The notes: generated by a model from the letters alone, not told the origin. A DNA stretch of 64,000 nucleotides from Agapetus fuscipes (GCA_951799405.1 CATOGX010000043.1:62001-126000), one strand, 5' to 3'; counted from the first letter of the stretch, positions 49,263 through 60,894 are shown. A program made the numbers and translations.

Positions 49263-49802
49263 TTACCTAACATATTATATTTATTTCAAGAGAGATTTAT
49301 ACAGACACTAACACAGACAATCGGCAACACACAACTACATTTTCGTTACAATATTATGTAAGGTCGTGTTTAGATTATTTATAAATGATTGCTTATTAAT
49401 TGCATTAGACCATCTCATCAATTAAAAACTAATCTTTTAAATTTTGGCTTTAAAAGCATTTTTAATTCATCTGTGAAAACTGCGCACCGTGAAAACACAT
49501 AACAATAATTTAAAATGAGTCGGTGCTTAAAAATAACAAAAGTCTTATTTGAACAAGTTATTACTTGGCGTAAAAATTAACATGATAGGCGGGCTGATTG
49601 GTTCCTCACAAGAATAAATAATTATCAACCCGGCTCACTGACCTTCGTCACTTTGAATAATGGCTCCTCACACAAATTTGAGGCGGATGTTTAAGCCATT
49701 GTTTGAGTACGCGTACAGTATTTATTTATGTAAAGTGATTCAGTAGTATGGAAACCTATATCATGTGTGAGCGCACGATGAACAGACGATAATACGTTCC
49801 TC
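49263..49802. other. No gene recognised
   Basis: AT-rich and unique-looking. Confidence 0.45.
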
Positions 49803-50029
49803 AGTGCTTGTTTTACTTATCTACCATCTGATTCAAAGATGACCTTTCAATGAAACACATTCTGCACAATCTGAGTTAAGAAAAAAAAACGTTATATCCG
49901 ATGATGTGAGAATTGTTTTAAATATTTTTGAAATCAATTTCCAGTTTTCATAAGACACATTGGTCCAGTACACATACAAACATTGCTCATGTTAAATTAC
50001 CTCTGATGGGCATAATACAAACAAGCACT
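49803..50029. mobile_element. M2 foldback element
   Basis: Inverted ends agtgcttgttttacttat and atacaaacaagcact. The interior is nearly identical to the 16418 copy (ccagttttcataagacacat). Confidence 0.85.
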
Positions 50030-50189
50030 AAGGGAGCTCTTTTTTTTTTTTTTTTTACAGTATGCTCAAACCCTCCTCGTACCCGTCCTGTATGTATGTG
50101 TCAGAAGGACCCACAGCACATGGACGCTCATGCAAAGCTATATATTTTCTCAAGTGGCGAAAAGCCTTCCAGTCATCATCATTACTAGC

Positions 50190-50484
50190 ATAGCCTGGGT
50201 GGGTCTGGGCTTCCTTGAGCTAAGAACCACCTTCCGACTTCAAGACTTCCGCACCCACCCCTGCCTGTCCAACCCCTTCCTCCTCCAGTCCCATTCTCCT
50301 GCCACCACTCCATCCAGCCACCTTAATCTGGGTCCTCCCACTGTCCTGCGTCCTTGCAAGTCTGTCATCACAACCATCTTCTCCAGGCTCAGATGGTCCA
50401 TCCGCTGTATGTGCCCCAGCCAATACAGTCTGCTGACTGTTATTGACCGTACTATCCAAGGAGTTACAAGGTTTATGTTCATGT
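50190..50484 (-). pseudogene. LINE-T C-terminal fragment
   Basis: The minus strand encodes LYWLGHIQRMDHLSLEKMVV, RRTVGGPRLRWLDGV and, after a frame break, LKEAQTHPG. The L-G-H-x-x-R-M, G-x-x-R-L-R-W-x-D and E-A-x-T-H-P-G blocks are typical of LINE reverse-transcriptase C-termini. Confidence 0.85.
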
Positions 50485-50499
50485 GAGGTTTGATTTATT

Positions 50500-50900
50500 C
50501 ACATAACTCCTCTTCTCCAGAAGCTTCACTTGCTCCGTGTCCCAGAGCGCGTCGAGTTCAAAGTGTGTTCGATGGTCCACAATGCTTTATTTAAAAAGAC
50601 ACCCAAATATCTCGCTGATTTAATCAAGCCCGTCGCCCTCGGCAAAAAAAGCCTCACACCATGCTCGGCAGAAACCGGAGCCAAGTCACGTATTAAACAG
50701 CCGATAAGAAGAGTTGACCCAGTGTTTGGAGAGCGTGCATTTGCAGTTGCTGGTCCTCTGGCCTGGAACTTCATCGTGTGAGAAAGCTAGAGGACCATGG
50801 AAAGTTCCGAAATGCACTGAAGACAAGCACATTTCTGGCATCACATGCACAAGCGCCCTTGGAGTGACCACATCACGAAACGGCGCTATTTAGAAATCAT
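50500..50900 (+). pseudogene. L2/CR1-like LINE, 3' coding remnant
   Basis: Sister of the 14438 copy: LRVPERVEFKVCSMVHNAL, FKKTPKYLADLIKPV, then FGERAFAVAGPLAWN, where the A-G-P-L-A-W-N block is intact before a deletion. The 3' end has gcgcccttggagtgacca and cacgaaacggcgcta. Confidence 0.88.
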
Positions 50901-52028
50901 CAACTCATCATCCCACTGATGATGATGATGCATGCATCTAGAGATGACGTCACCCTGTCCTCTGCTCACTGGTATCACGGTTCGGCTGATAAGTTATCGG
51001 AACACACTGAATGTAGGTCGCGACGTGAACCTACGACATTGACATCATGTTTAAAGATGAGCTCTAGGAATCCATCTCAAGCTAGCACATGTGTACTTTT
51101 CCTGTGTGAATCCAAATGTTCTGTGTATTTTTTTTGGTTTTAGATAAATAATATAACTGCTGACATGTGTAAGAGTGAACAAACACAGTAAGCTATTAAA
51201 ACATAGACAGATTTGTGTCCCCCATTTTATCATGTGTAAAAGGGACAGGGAGCTGAAAACCGAGACCAATGTTGGCAGTTTCAGGAAGTTGCTTTAACAG
51301 AAGCTTCAACACATAAAAGCTCCCTTGGGTGGCTAGTGCCTAGGTTAGCCAATAAACTGAGTTTTTTTTAAATTGACCAATTATTATAAGACTAAGAGGA
51401 GAAGGCTTCAAACCCATTGAAGCTGACGAACTTACGTCAAAGTTTTGACAAAAGCGAAGGTAAGTGAATCCAGCACCTTTCATTTATGATTCTGCAACGT
51501 CAACCATTAGACTACAACCGTTCTTCGTGTGCGATACCCATAAAGATCATGCGAACACGATAACTTCCACACTCTGAGATAAGCAGCGTTACGATGCCTG
51601 ACCTGCCTGTGAAGCAGATGAAGAGAGAGACAGAGAGGTCAGCGCTGCTGGGGCAGATTGCCTTATCACCTCACTGCGGCCGCTGGTTGCGTGAGCACAG
51701 ATAGTCGGTGACAACTCTGCCTCACCTCCGTCTACTATCTGCACGGTGTGATCATTGTTACATTAGGACAGGCAGAACATTGCGAGATCGCACCCGCAGT
51801 GACCACGAAAAGCCTGTGAAATAGAGGGCATAAGGAGACGGAGCAGATCCAACGATTTCACCTAAATAATCATAAAAGACTAGCAAACATCGTAGGTCAA
51901 CACCCAGCTGGAAGACCTCCTAAAGGTGGAGAGATAGCTGGACGTCCTCATCTCAGGATCCATGAGCCGATTTAAAGTTTTTTTGGTGAATCACAGATCG
52001 AAGTGTCTCGATCATGAAATAAAGGAAG
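50901..52028. other. No gene recognised; tRNA-like remnant
   Basis: A gatgat microsatellite lies at 50917-50930. 51478-51535 (cctttcatttatgattctg, accattagactacaaccg) is an inverted SINE-A-like head. Confidence 0.45.
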
Positions 52029-52150
52029 AATTGAGAGCGCTGTTATTGTGTGAATCAGACATCAAGAGCGCTCCGCGAATTTGTTCGTTTCTCTAGAGAC
52101 CTAGTAGCTAAAGCTACATGAACCAAAGGTGACAGGTCTTTGATACAGAC
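52029..52150 (-). mobile_element. SINE-A remnant
   Basis: Inverted 3' part: gagagcgctgttattgtgtg, caagagcgctccgcgaa and aaaggtgacaggtctttga. Confidence 0.7.
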
Positions 52151-52843
52151 AGGACGTTTTGAAATCCTCCATCCGTCAAATAATGTGTTATTTTCGCATC
52201 AAATTAAATGCGCTTGCAAGTGCAGCACGGCGCATGCGTACAGCAGACCCCCAAGAATGTGAATGAATGGAACGCACAGTACAAGCGCCGTCACCCAGCA
52301 TGGAAATCACGGCATTCCACCTCCAAGTGGAAGTCTTGAATTAGTCACATTAGACGTACTACAAGTCAGTACTGGCTACTCGCTCCGGGTACGCACTGCC
52401 GGGGTGATGGGTTACCCGCCGGCGATGTGCGACGATTATTCGCTCAAAAACCAATAAAACACCAACCTGGTGGTATTTACAAAGGACTAGGGAGGATATC
52501 TGAGTTTGAAACGTACCTGTGTCTCATATTTAAGTTCAGCCTTGAAAACTACTCAAAACAGCAGAAAACACCACTTCAGAAATCTTTACTTGTGAAAATA
52601 GAATAGGTTATTCACGGCATGCTGGCTCCTTGAAAAAAAGCGATTGGAAATTTCATTGTAACGTATAAAAACTATGATAAAAAAAAATTGCTGACCTATT
52701 CATTCCTGACTCATAGATAAATTGGACCAAACAGAGTTACACAAACTTTCAGAATGCAAAAATTGACTTAAAATGGATGAAAAATTAAATAAATTTTATG
52801 GATACTAATTCACGAAACTTATTTTCAAATGTTTACCGTGGGT
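52151..52843. other. No gene recognised
   Basis: Unique-looking; nothing recognised. Confidence 0.45.
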
Positions 52844-52846
52844 TTC

Positions 52847-52902
<56 letters not shown>

Positions 52903-52904
52903 TT
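52844..52904. repeat. TA microsatellite
   Basis: A TA dinucleotide run interrupted by two TATGTATA variants. Confidence 0.98.
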
Positions 52905-53107
52905 TATACATTATTTAGGACACTTTGATCCATCACTAGGCTTTGGAAAACATAACGTTACTTTTACTAAGTAAGAAAGTCATCATGTGTTCAAATTTTT
53001 ATAATAAACAGGATAGCTCTAAAATCTAAATAATAACATCAAATTTTATAATTGTGTCTGTATCTGTTTTTTCTCCTCAATAAAATAAAATAAAATCAAG
53101 TGATATT

Positions 53108-53235
53108 GCAAATGACTGGAACACAGTGTGAGAAAAAGAGAAGAACATGCATGAGGAGAGTGATGAATGTCGAGGAGACGAAAGAAGTGTGCAAAGTGGA
53201 GGTATTGGCCACTCCTAGTGGAATGGTGATTGGAT
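53108..53235 (+). mobile_element. LINE-R 3' fragment, diverged
   Basis: CEKKRRTCMRRVMNVEETK parallels the Lys/Arg-rich LINE-R C-terminus. The nucleotide end ggccactcctagtggaatgg matches the family. Confidence 0.7.
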
Positions 53236-53637
53236 GCACGTACAAGACATTTTTTCCCTTTTGTAAAGCTTGTACTCGGGTGACTGTACCCGGCCTTAGA
53301 CTTACATCAGCCATGCACATGCTCTCTTGGATTACGCAGCGCTCAAGCAAGTAACTGTTCCCGGCTTATCTGTGCATCGCGATTAGCGCACAGATTTAGC
53401 ATTTATAGGCATGAGCAGCAGGAACTCACCAACTCACTCTGCTCTGTGAATGAGAAGCCAACGGGAAATATAATCTAGCCAGTACTGAGAGAAAGAGCAT
53501 TGAATGTGAGATTACAATACTGCGGATATTGCAAAATTTCATCGTGAATATTTATTTATATATTTTTAATAAGTGTTGATGTCACCATTTAACTCAATGA
53601 GGAAGATCTTTTGCGACGAACTCATTTCCAAAAAAAA
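53236..53637. other. No gene recognised
   Basis: Unique-looking. Confidence 0.45.
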
Positions 53638-53700
53638 CGGTTCATTTTGCCAATGTCACCCCTGTTTCAGGGAAGGATGGCAAGAGTTGCATATGAAAGA
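53638..53700 (+). repeat. Repeat D core fragment
   Basis: ttcattttgccaatgtcacc and ttcagggaaggatggcaaga, with the last block partly repeated (gatggcaagag). Confidence 0.75.
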
Positions 53701-53710
53701 TGGCAAGAGT

Positions 53711-54060
53711 AAAAAAAAAAGTTATGCAATTTTTCTGTAATCTCAAACTTTAAACTGCTCTCCTGTACCTACCCTTAGTACGAGTTGCAAAACTTGAGTA
53801 AAGTAAAGTTTACGGAAAGTATTAAAGAGTTGTTTTCCCCAAAATCTGCCGTTTTTGTTTGTTTGAACTTGATTTTCTTCATCACTGTAACTCTTTTGCT
53901 AAGACCATAAAGTGTAAGAAACAAAAACGGCATATTTTGGGGAAAATCACTCTTTAATACATTCCGTAAAGTTTACTTTACTCAAATTTTGCAAGTCGTA
54001 CAAAGGGTACAGAACAATTTAGTTTATATCGCTTATGCCCTACTGCCTTTCAACCGTCGA
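53711..54060. mobile_element. M7 foldback, left-truncated, split by M8
   Basis: Matches the right part of the 31918 copy: gttatgcaatttttctg, ctttaaactgctctcctg, then after M8 tttagtttatatcgcttatg and tgcctttcaaccgtcga. Confidence 0.82.
53769..54007. mobile_element. M8 foldback nested in M7
   Basis: Inverted arms of about 70 bp: cccttagtacgagttgcaaa, acttgagtaaagtaaag and ttttcccc on the left, and the complement on the right with scattered mismatches. GTAC lies outside both ends and may be the target duplication. Confidence 0.85.
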
Positions 54061-54568
54061 TATTTTTGAGGCAAGGGAAATTTTGTTCAAACGATATTTG
54101 AAACTATTTTTTCAGTCTTTCAAGGCCCTGGTGCAGTCGCAACTGCCATCATATTTTTCAACCCACATTACACGTTTATGCCAGCTGGATGTTTGCAAGT
54201 CCACAATAAAGATGTCGGCAGCTCATGACACGTCTAAGCTCCTGCCACTCTGATGAGAGGATATTGTAAATATTCTAGAGAGACGTGTAGCTGGGAGGAC
54301 ACATTATATATGGGTCTGTATATTCTGCCTTGTAGGGCAATAAACAAGCGAGTTAAAACAACAAGATCACGCGTGTTCAGATACACTCAAGCTTATGAAT
54401 TTGCCGGTATTTATTTTATAGATATATGACATTTGACTTTAGACTAAATAATGACATGGATAAAAAAAAATTGGAGTCACACAGACGAATTGCTAGGAAA
54501 AATGCTAAGTAATATTTTGTTTTTGGTGGCTAAGGACACAAATAGTTAAATAGATGTGAAGTTGGTCT
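54061..54568. other. No gene recognised
   Basis: Open to about 54253 on the plus strand, but the translation resembles no family known to me. Confidence 0.4.
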
Positions 54569-54656
54569 TTTTTTTTTTAAGGAATCCTGGCTCCCCAATT
54601 CTTGAAAGTCTTGGGGGTCTATGTCACCCTGGAAGGGTGCCGCAGAGGTGTTGCCT
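54569..54656 (-). mobile_element. SINE-A type-2 tail, free copy
   Basis: The minus strand reads ggcaacacctctgcggca, then gacatagacccccaagac and an A-run. No SINE-A head or body is attached. Confidence 0.65.
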
Positions 54657-55382
54657 TTAATTCAGCTCACAAAAAAAAACAGTTTGGAGTATCTGTGCCG
54701 AAAAAAGGTCGTAACCGAAGATAATTTCTTCTTAATTTCGAAAACGTTGAAAATCCTATAAAACATATGATACAAAAAGGAGTTTTCTAAAGACCTATCA
54801 TGCTCTGTAGGCAAGTGGGCACTTGTTTTATTTTTTGCATGACCTTGAGGCTTGAAGTAAATAAATGAACTAGTAATTAATGACTCAAACAGCGACTTCT
54901 TAGGTAGTTTGACGTACATTTGCAAACTGAATTCCTCTCTACGAAAATATAAAAAAAAAACTAATTTCTTACATACCTAAGTGTTTTTTTTTTTTTTTTT
55001 TTTTTATTCTTCAAGCTTTCTTTCTTTCTTTTTGGTCTACAAGCCCGGAAAGATGGATTCTACATCATTATCATCATCATCTTAATTTCTTACATGTTTG
55101 TAAAAACATAACTTGGAATAATTTATTGTATTAAATCCTTACTTTAATGGACCTCAAGTGTTTTATAAGTCAAAGCCTGGTCTATGTCATGTAATGTGGT
55201 TTCCCTTCAGGCAGTTATATGAGATGTCACTCTGCTTGCTAGATGGGAGCTAACGCAAATATGTTCTAGGGTTTAATATCACGAGGAGCCTTGTGCGCAG
55301 GGCGTCTCTCTTGCTCTTGCCACATGCTACTGTAAAAGGAGTGGCACAATCATGGCCGGGACTATGATCTAGTTTAATAAAT
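54657..55382. other. No gene recognised; T-rich tracts
   Basis: A poly-T run at 54985-55006 is followed by a cttt repeat. The rest is unique-looking. Confidence 0.5.
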
Positions 55383-55627
55383 ATTACGATGATTTATTTG
55401 GTGAGCGCTGATTCTGTGTGAATCACACTTCCAGAGCCCTCTGCGAGCTTGTTCGTCGCTGCAGAATGCAGTTGCTGTAAGGCTGGATGGACCTGTGCTG
55501 TGTTGACCCGTCTTTAGTAAAGGCAGATAATTTGTTCAACCCCGTGACGAGCGTATTTGAACAATGAGATATGGTTTTGAGCTGCGCTGGGAGACGAACC
55601 CAATTCCCTCCAATCACGAGTTTGGAA
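55383..55627 (-). mobile_element. SINE-A, diverged
   Basis: Inverted: gatttatttggtgagcgctg, gagccctctgcgagcttg, gctggatggacctgtg. The head is damaged. Confidence 0.8.
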
Positions 55628-56400
55628 CAAACAAGTAGAAAATTAATGCCAGTAAGACAAAAGTACTGATTTCTGACAGAAGGGATGAATCTGAAGAATA
55701 CACGTTGATGTTAAATGGTACGAAAGCCGAAATTGTGGATTAATTTAGATACTTGGGAAGTATGTTTGAAAAGAACGGGAAGATGACAAGGGAACTTGAG
55801 AATAGGGTGTGCAAGGGAAAGCAAGTGGTCGGTGCAATAGGAAGAATAGCAAAGAACAAGCGATTGACGATGGATCTGAGAATGGCGGTAAACAATGGCA
55901 TATTGTTACCGACTTAGATGTATGGAAGTGAAGCATGGACAGTGAATGATAGCGAAATGAGTAAAGTACGTACGGTGGATATGAAGCATTTGAGAAGCAT
56001 GACAGGAAAAACTCTGAAGGATGGAGTTAGGAATGAATGGGTAAAGAAAAAATGTAATTTGAAAGAGGATGTTTAAGTTAAGGTACAAAAGAATGTGATG
56101 AGATGGTTTGGGCATGTGGAAAGAATTAATGATGATAGACTGACAAAGTATGTATACCTAGGTAGTGTGAATGGAAAAAGAGGTAAGGGACGACCGAGAA
56201 AAGTATGGAGTGATCAGACTGAGGAGATTGTGAAACAATGGGATATACAAAGCGAGCGTAAAAGAAGAAAATGCATGAAAAAGGTGATGGATATGAATGA
56301 CTTGAAAGAGGTATGTAAAGATAGTAAGAAATGGAGGCAACTCTGCAGAGGCTCTGGCCACCCCTAACGGAATGGTGACAGAGTTACAGTTACAGTAACA
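55628..56400 (+). pseudogene. LINE-R, longest copy: C-terminal part of the reverse-transcriptase protein
   Basis: About 240 codons stay in one frame with three stops. Visible blocks are INASKTKVLISDRRDES, FRYLGSMFEKNGKMTRELEN, MYGSEAWTVNDSEMSKV, MRWFGHVERINDDRLTK, GKRGKGRPRKVWSDQ and KKWRQLCRGSGHP. The F-x-Y-L-G-S and M-R-W-x-G-H-V-x-R-M type blocks are common after the catalytic core in many insect LINE proteins. The catalytic FADD part is absent. The 3' end is ggtgacagagttacagtta, then a cagtaa/cagtta run. Confidence 0.92.
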
Positions 56401-56578
56401 GTTACAGTAACAGTAAATACATCTTTGAAAATTACATTATAGATTGTATATAGACAATTAATTAATTAATTACAAGATTTCAATACACACTTCTGCAAAA
56501 CATAAAAAGTATATTATGGGCCGGGGTTTCCTGGTCGTTAATAAAAAGTAAAGGCATTTTTTACCGCGCATTCCTATC

Positions 56579-56693
56579 GCATCATGGAGGAGCTAATACT
56601 CGCATCATGGAGGAGCTGATACTCGCATCATGGAGGAGCTAATACTCGCATCATGGAGGAGCTAATACTCGCATCATGGAGGAGCTGATACTC
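56579..56693. repeat. 23-bp tandem repeat, 5 copies
   Basis: Five head-to-tail units of gcatcatggaggagct then aatactc or gatactc, with only the a/g difference. Confidence 0.97.
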
Positions 56694-56799
56694 TAACTAT
56701 CTGATTCTCAAACAACCAAAAATTTATGCGAAAAGTCATTTGAGTTGAATGCCTTTTAAACCGTTGTAATCCAAGTGTAAACAAATTTCCCGTTAAAAC

Positions 56800-56865
56800 T
56801 CTACCAAAGCGTTTACCAAAAACTGCACGGGAACTAATAAAGCGCCTCCAGAGAGCGTGGAAGTT
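56800..56865 (-). repeat. Motif F, inverted core
   Basis: The minus strand reads ccacgctctctggaggcgct, the F core. A gtttaccaaaaac block lies on the other side. Confidence 0.4.
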
Positions 56866-57190
56866 ACGCTACATTTCTGTCGCTACTTAGTGGTAGATAC
56901 TAGGCTTAGGTAGCTACGTATTTTGGAGTAATGAACTCTCTGTGCGCATTTTTTGTATCGCTTATCTTGGTGTTGTGAGAATCACTTGAAGTAGTACCTC
57001 CTCCGGGAGCTCCTAGCTACCGACGCCACAATAATTATGTTGAGTAAGCTCCTAAATCTAGCAGGACAGTGTCAAACATCTGTGGGGCCCAAGGGTCTTT
57101 CAAGGCTTTAGAAAGAGCAAGAACAAATTAATCACAAGGCAGCATATTTCCTTAAAAGTCATAAGCAATAGGTAGCATGCTTGCAGGGCT
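56866..57190. other. No gene recognised
   Basis: Unique-looking. Confidence 0.4.
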
Positions 57191-57350
57191 GGAAGTCTCA
57201 TCACCACGGTAATTCTTACCTACCAAATATCGGTAATATTTGTATGAAGACCTGTCAATCCAAGATGGCCGCAAGTGAGCAGCTGATTAGTCTTCATACA
57301 ATTATTACCGATATTCGGTAGGTAAGAATTACCGTGGAGATGAGACTTCC
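57191..57350. mobile_element. M4 foldback element
   Basis: Inverted ends of about 45 bp: ggaagtctcatcaccacgg, taattcttacctacc and atcggtaat, with the complement on the right ending gagatgagacttcc. The core is atccaagatggccgcaagtg. Confidence 0.88.
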
Positions 57351-57604
57351 TGGTTATTAATTTTTATTTTGTCATTCAAGAAAAATCTTATAGCTTAAAT
57401 AAATAGCAAAAAACACTTTTGAGAAAGCAGGTCATGTCCCTACAGTATCGACGTATCTACCAACCATATACATAAGTCGATAGCAAGCTTTGGGTGATCG
57501 CAAAGCCGAAGTTTTAACCACTGGACTACGGGAGGATATTTATACTAAACACTAGGGAAAAACGCATGCGAGCTTGGATTCCCTACTACAGACAGTTTCA
57601 CCAT
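57351..57604. other. No gene recognised; tRNA-like head
   Basis: 57497-57535 (gaagttttaaccactggact) resembles an inverted SINE-A head. Confidence 0.4.
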
Positions 57605-57815
57605 GTACGTCATGTCAAAAGCTCAGTTCATAGAGTGCTTGCATTCCATGCTGAGAGCTCGGGTTCGAATCATCCCACCGAGGTATCAGAAATGATTTCC
57701 AGTTTCGGTGTTAATTTCAAAACCCAAAATATAATGCCGGCAAGGTTTACTCAGCCTTCACAAGAAATGAGTGCCAGCCCCCTCGGGAGCTGGGAAAATC
57801 CCAGTTGCGTTTGGC
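57605..57815 (+). mobile_element. SINE-B, 3' truncated
   Basis: Head caaaagctcagttcatagag; B box ggttcgaatcatcccacc. The body runs to gggagctgggaaaatcccag, then a gttgcgtttggcgtttgcg end. Confidence 0.88.
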
Positions 57816-57834
57816 GTTTGCGTTTTTCTATCAT

Positions 57835-58075
57835 GTTTCATACCTACTTGTTTCTTCATGCCGTCTTGCTGTACCTCTCCAGTGAAGATAGGCGATCAGC
57901 ATAGCGATCCACCCAGGAAACCTTTAACATCCAACGGCAGACCCACATTTCAAAGGCAGTGCTTCTGTTCTCTTGGCGCTGTGTGAGTGTCCACCCTTCC
58001 ATGCCATAGAGGACAAGCGGACAGGTGTAACATCTCACCATATGCAGACGTGACAACAGACCTACTAATTTATTT
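57835..58075 (-). pseudogene. LINE-V reverse-transcriptase C-terminal fragment
   Basis: The minus strand encodes LVLYGMEGWTLTQRQENR, then FEMWVCRWMLKVSWVDR. The L-Y-G-x-E-x-W-T-L and F-E-M-W-x-x-R-x-M-L-x-x-S-W-x-D-R blocks are standard for animal LINE proteins. Confidence 0.85.
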
Positions 58076-58198
58076 GTTGAAATTATTGAAACCTATGTTA
58101 CATCTTTAATTGTAAATTTTAAATTAGAATTTTGTATTTTGTGTTTGATTTTAATGTTTATCCATTTGTTTATGTCTAAAATATTATTTGTTGTGTAT

Positions 58199-58450
58199 GT
58201 TCCTTGACTTATAGGTTGGTATGAGGCTGACCACCCATACTTTAAAAAATGGTTATCTTTGCAAATTTCACCCCTGTTTCAGGGAACGTCGGCAAGAGTT
58301 ACGGGTTATGTTCATTTGAGATTGGGTTTTTATATTGTAGGTCCACATGCAGAATGTGTTAGTGCGAACTTATACATGTCTGATTGTGGGAATGCGTTTA
58401 AAATGAATCTTAAATTATATATACTTTGCAGCTTAAATTTAGATTAAGAT
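58199..58450 (+). repeat. Repeat D, near full length
   Basis: From gttccttgacttataggttg through ttgtaggtccacatgcag to ctttgcagcttaaatttaga. Confidence 0.92.
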
Positions 58451-58805
58451 AAGCGGACAGCTTATTAAATAAGCGCCCGTGGTTCGTGCCCGAGCACTTT
58501 TACACTAAATACCGGACTGTCTCTAGCGTACATAAAATTAAAAACTTACTCCAAGTTTAAATAGTACGTCAACTCCCCTCGATAGTGTGAGTAAGTAAAA
58601 GGTAAGAAAAGTAAATCCCTCACTAGGCGGCTGTTGAATCTTGCATACTTTTACATATTTACGCGATTGAGGAGAGTTCACGCCATGTGTTGTACTCGGG
58701 GCGCGGTACAGGAAGCGCTACTATGACTGCGCGTATTGCGTACTTCACATGTACGCATCGAGATTACGATTTTAACAATAATTATACTATCATGTTTAAC
58801 CGCAT
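58451..58805. other. No gene recognised; weak F core
   Basis: 58612-58632 (aaatccctcactaggcggct) is a weak match to motif F. Confidence 0.35.
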
Positions 58806-59262
58806 GAATGTTATACTAGTAGCAAGAATATTATACTAGTAGCATAATATTATACTAGTAACAGAATATTATACTAGTAGCAAGAATATTATACTAGTAG
58901 CAGAATATTATACTAGTAACAGAATATTATACTATTAACAGAATATTATACTAGTAGCAAGAATATTATACTAGTAACAGAATATTATACTAGTAACAGA
59001 ATATTATACTAGTAACAGAATATTATACTAGTAGCAGAATATTATACTAGTAGCAGAATATTATACTAGTAGCAGAATATTATTATTATTATTTTATAAG
59101 AAAGCCTATGCGGGAGACTCCCTAGATTCGAGAGACTCTAAGGGTCTATGACACTTGTTATAGTGCCGCAGAGGTGTTGGTGATGTGGCAGTTGTCCATG
59201 TCCGGTTGCAGGGCAGTTAGCTGCGCCTGGTAGCAGAATATTATTCTAGTAGCATAATATCC
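58806..59262. repeat. 19-bp satellite interrupted by a SINE-A tail
   Basis: About 14 units of agaatattatactagtaac (variants agtagca, agcaaga) run to 59080. One or two more are at 59228-59262, after an insertion. Confidence 0.93.
59081..59185 (-). mobile_element. SINE-A type-2 tail inserted in the satellite
   Basis: Begins with an ATT-rich run, then gcgggagactccctagattc, gggtctatgacacttgtta and gtgccgcagaggtgt, the complement of the tails at 7058 and 31060. Sequence to 59227 is unassigned. Confidence 0.85.
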
Positions 59263-59362
59263 TAGAGTTGTTCTTTTGCCTTGATATGGAAGTGAGTTCC
59301 CTCAGCTAGACAGAGATATACTAAAATATAAATAAACAATCAAATTATAAAATATAGAAGGG

Positions 59363-59550
59363 TTCCTTGACTATGTTTATATGAGGCTGACCCCCATACT
59401 TAAACAAAATAGTTCAATTTCCCGATGTCACACCTGTATTAAGAGAGGTCGGCAAAAGTTGCAGGGTTCATGTTCATTTGAGCGAACATGCAGCATGTGC
59501 ATGTGCGTCCATACACATTACAAATATAATAATATACATATCCAGTCCCC
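59363..59550 (+). repeat. Repeat D, diverged
   Basis: ttccttgactatgtttatat, then aggtcggcaaaagttgcagg and catgcagcatgtgcatg. Confidence 0.75.
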
Positions 59551-59591
59551 TCGAAAGCTGAGAAACCTTCACTTTATCTCAAAGTTCAATG

Positions 59592-59778
59592 TCAAGGTTT
59601 ACTCAGCCTTCACAAGAAATGAGAACCACCCCTTCCGGGAACTGGGAAACCCCCACTTCAACTGTAGTGGTTGCAATGTAAGGCCAGCCCCTTTACCTGT
59701 AAAAAAAATAGGTTCCACTCGCCATATGCGATGCCTTCGGGGAAAACGCGGCAAGAAGTTATACTATATGTGTTTTAG
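59592..59778 (+). mobile_element. SINE-B 3' part
   Basis: Starts at aaggtttactcagcc and runs through gggaactgggaaaccccc and aaataggttccactcgcc to gcaagaagttatactatatg. Confidence 0.88.
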
Positions 59779-59973
59779 CGTAAATGGTATTTTTTTACTC
59801 TGCAAGAAATCTGGACATGCATGACGAAGGATACAAGACATTTGGCTGTTTGTTATTTGGATGACTAATCCAGCCGTTTTTTCCAAGAATTATAAAAAAC
59901 TGGTTTTACATCTCCTGATTGAAATTTATTCTTATCGCATACTATAAGCTTCAATAAATAAAAACATACTATT
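59779..59973. other. No gene recognised
   Basis: Short AT-rich stretch. Confidence 0.4.
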
Positions 59974-60013
59974 ATCGCCACCTTAGAGGTCAAACTGAAT
60001 AAGTGCTGATTCA
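59974..60013 (+). repeat. Repeat E, left-end fragment
   Basis: gccaccttagaggtcaaac and gtgctgattca, joined directly to an inverted D copy. Confidence 0.7.
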
Positions 60014-60266
60014 ATCTAATCTAATCTCAGTTGCAAAGATATGTTACATTGGAAATTCACATTACATGCGTTCTCACAACCAGACACGTACAAGGTCGCG
60101 CTTGCACATGCCTCATGTGAACCTAGAACATAAAAACTAAATCTCAAATGGGCATACACCCTGCAACTCTTGCCGTCCTTCCCTGAAACATGGGTGACAT
60201 TGGCAAAGTGAGCCATTTTTACAGCATGGGTGGTCAGCCGCATACCAACCTACAAGTCAAGGAACT
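60014..60266 (-). repeat. Repeat D, near full length
   Basis: Inverted: aatctcagttgcaaagata on the left; gcaactcttgccgtccttcc inside; accaacctacaagtcaagga on the right. Confidence 0.93.
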
Positions 60267-60388
60267 ACACGACCAATAACAATTTTTTGTGATCGACCTT
60301 AAAACTGATTTGCCATTTTACACTCAATGTAATTTTACTTGCTAATTTTTTTCCTAATAAATATTTAAAAATTCTGAATTATGAGTTA

Positions 60389-60648
60389 TATTTCGCACGT
60401 TTAATAATAAAGAGAAATAACTCGAAAATTGTGAAAATCGAGATTTTGTAATAAAACGCAAGAACAATGCGAAAAGAATAGGTAGAATGCGACAGCCGTT
60501 CAATTTGGACGAATATGACCGAGATAAAACATCGGCCGCCTTTATCATCCCATACAAGTTGTACTGGTTGTCTGAACTTCAAACTTGATTTCCCAACATT
60601 TCTGTTTTTTGAGTTATTGCTCTTTATTATTAAACGTGCGATTTGTTT
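60389..60648. mobile_element. M3 foldback MITE
   Basis: Same inverted ends as the 43018 copy. It carries an extra atatgaccg next to gacgagataaaac, a small indel between copies. Confidence 0.88.
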
Positions 60649-60894
60649 GGCTAAACAGTTAAAATGTCGGTCTCCTTATCATAAATTTTTGCTAAGTCGA
60701 TCTCCTCAAGAAAAAGTATGGGCACCCCTGCTCTATACCAACCAACCAAAAATCAGAATAATCCGTTAGACCAACAAAGGAAACTAATCCGTAGGAGTAT
60801 ACAATACATTAATCATCCGCCGACTAAAGTGAATTTTGCATTAACAAACAATGATCCAAGAATCAACTATGGTTTAAAATGTTTCTGATTAACA
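60649..60894. other. No gene recognised
   Basis: Unique-looking. Confidence 0.4.

Noticed and set aside
54035..54253. 72-codon open frame after M7
   Set aside because: Its first part lies within the M7 terminus and the rest matches no family I know.
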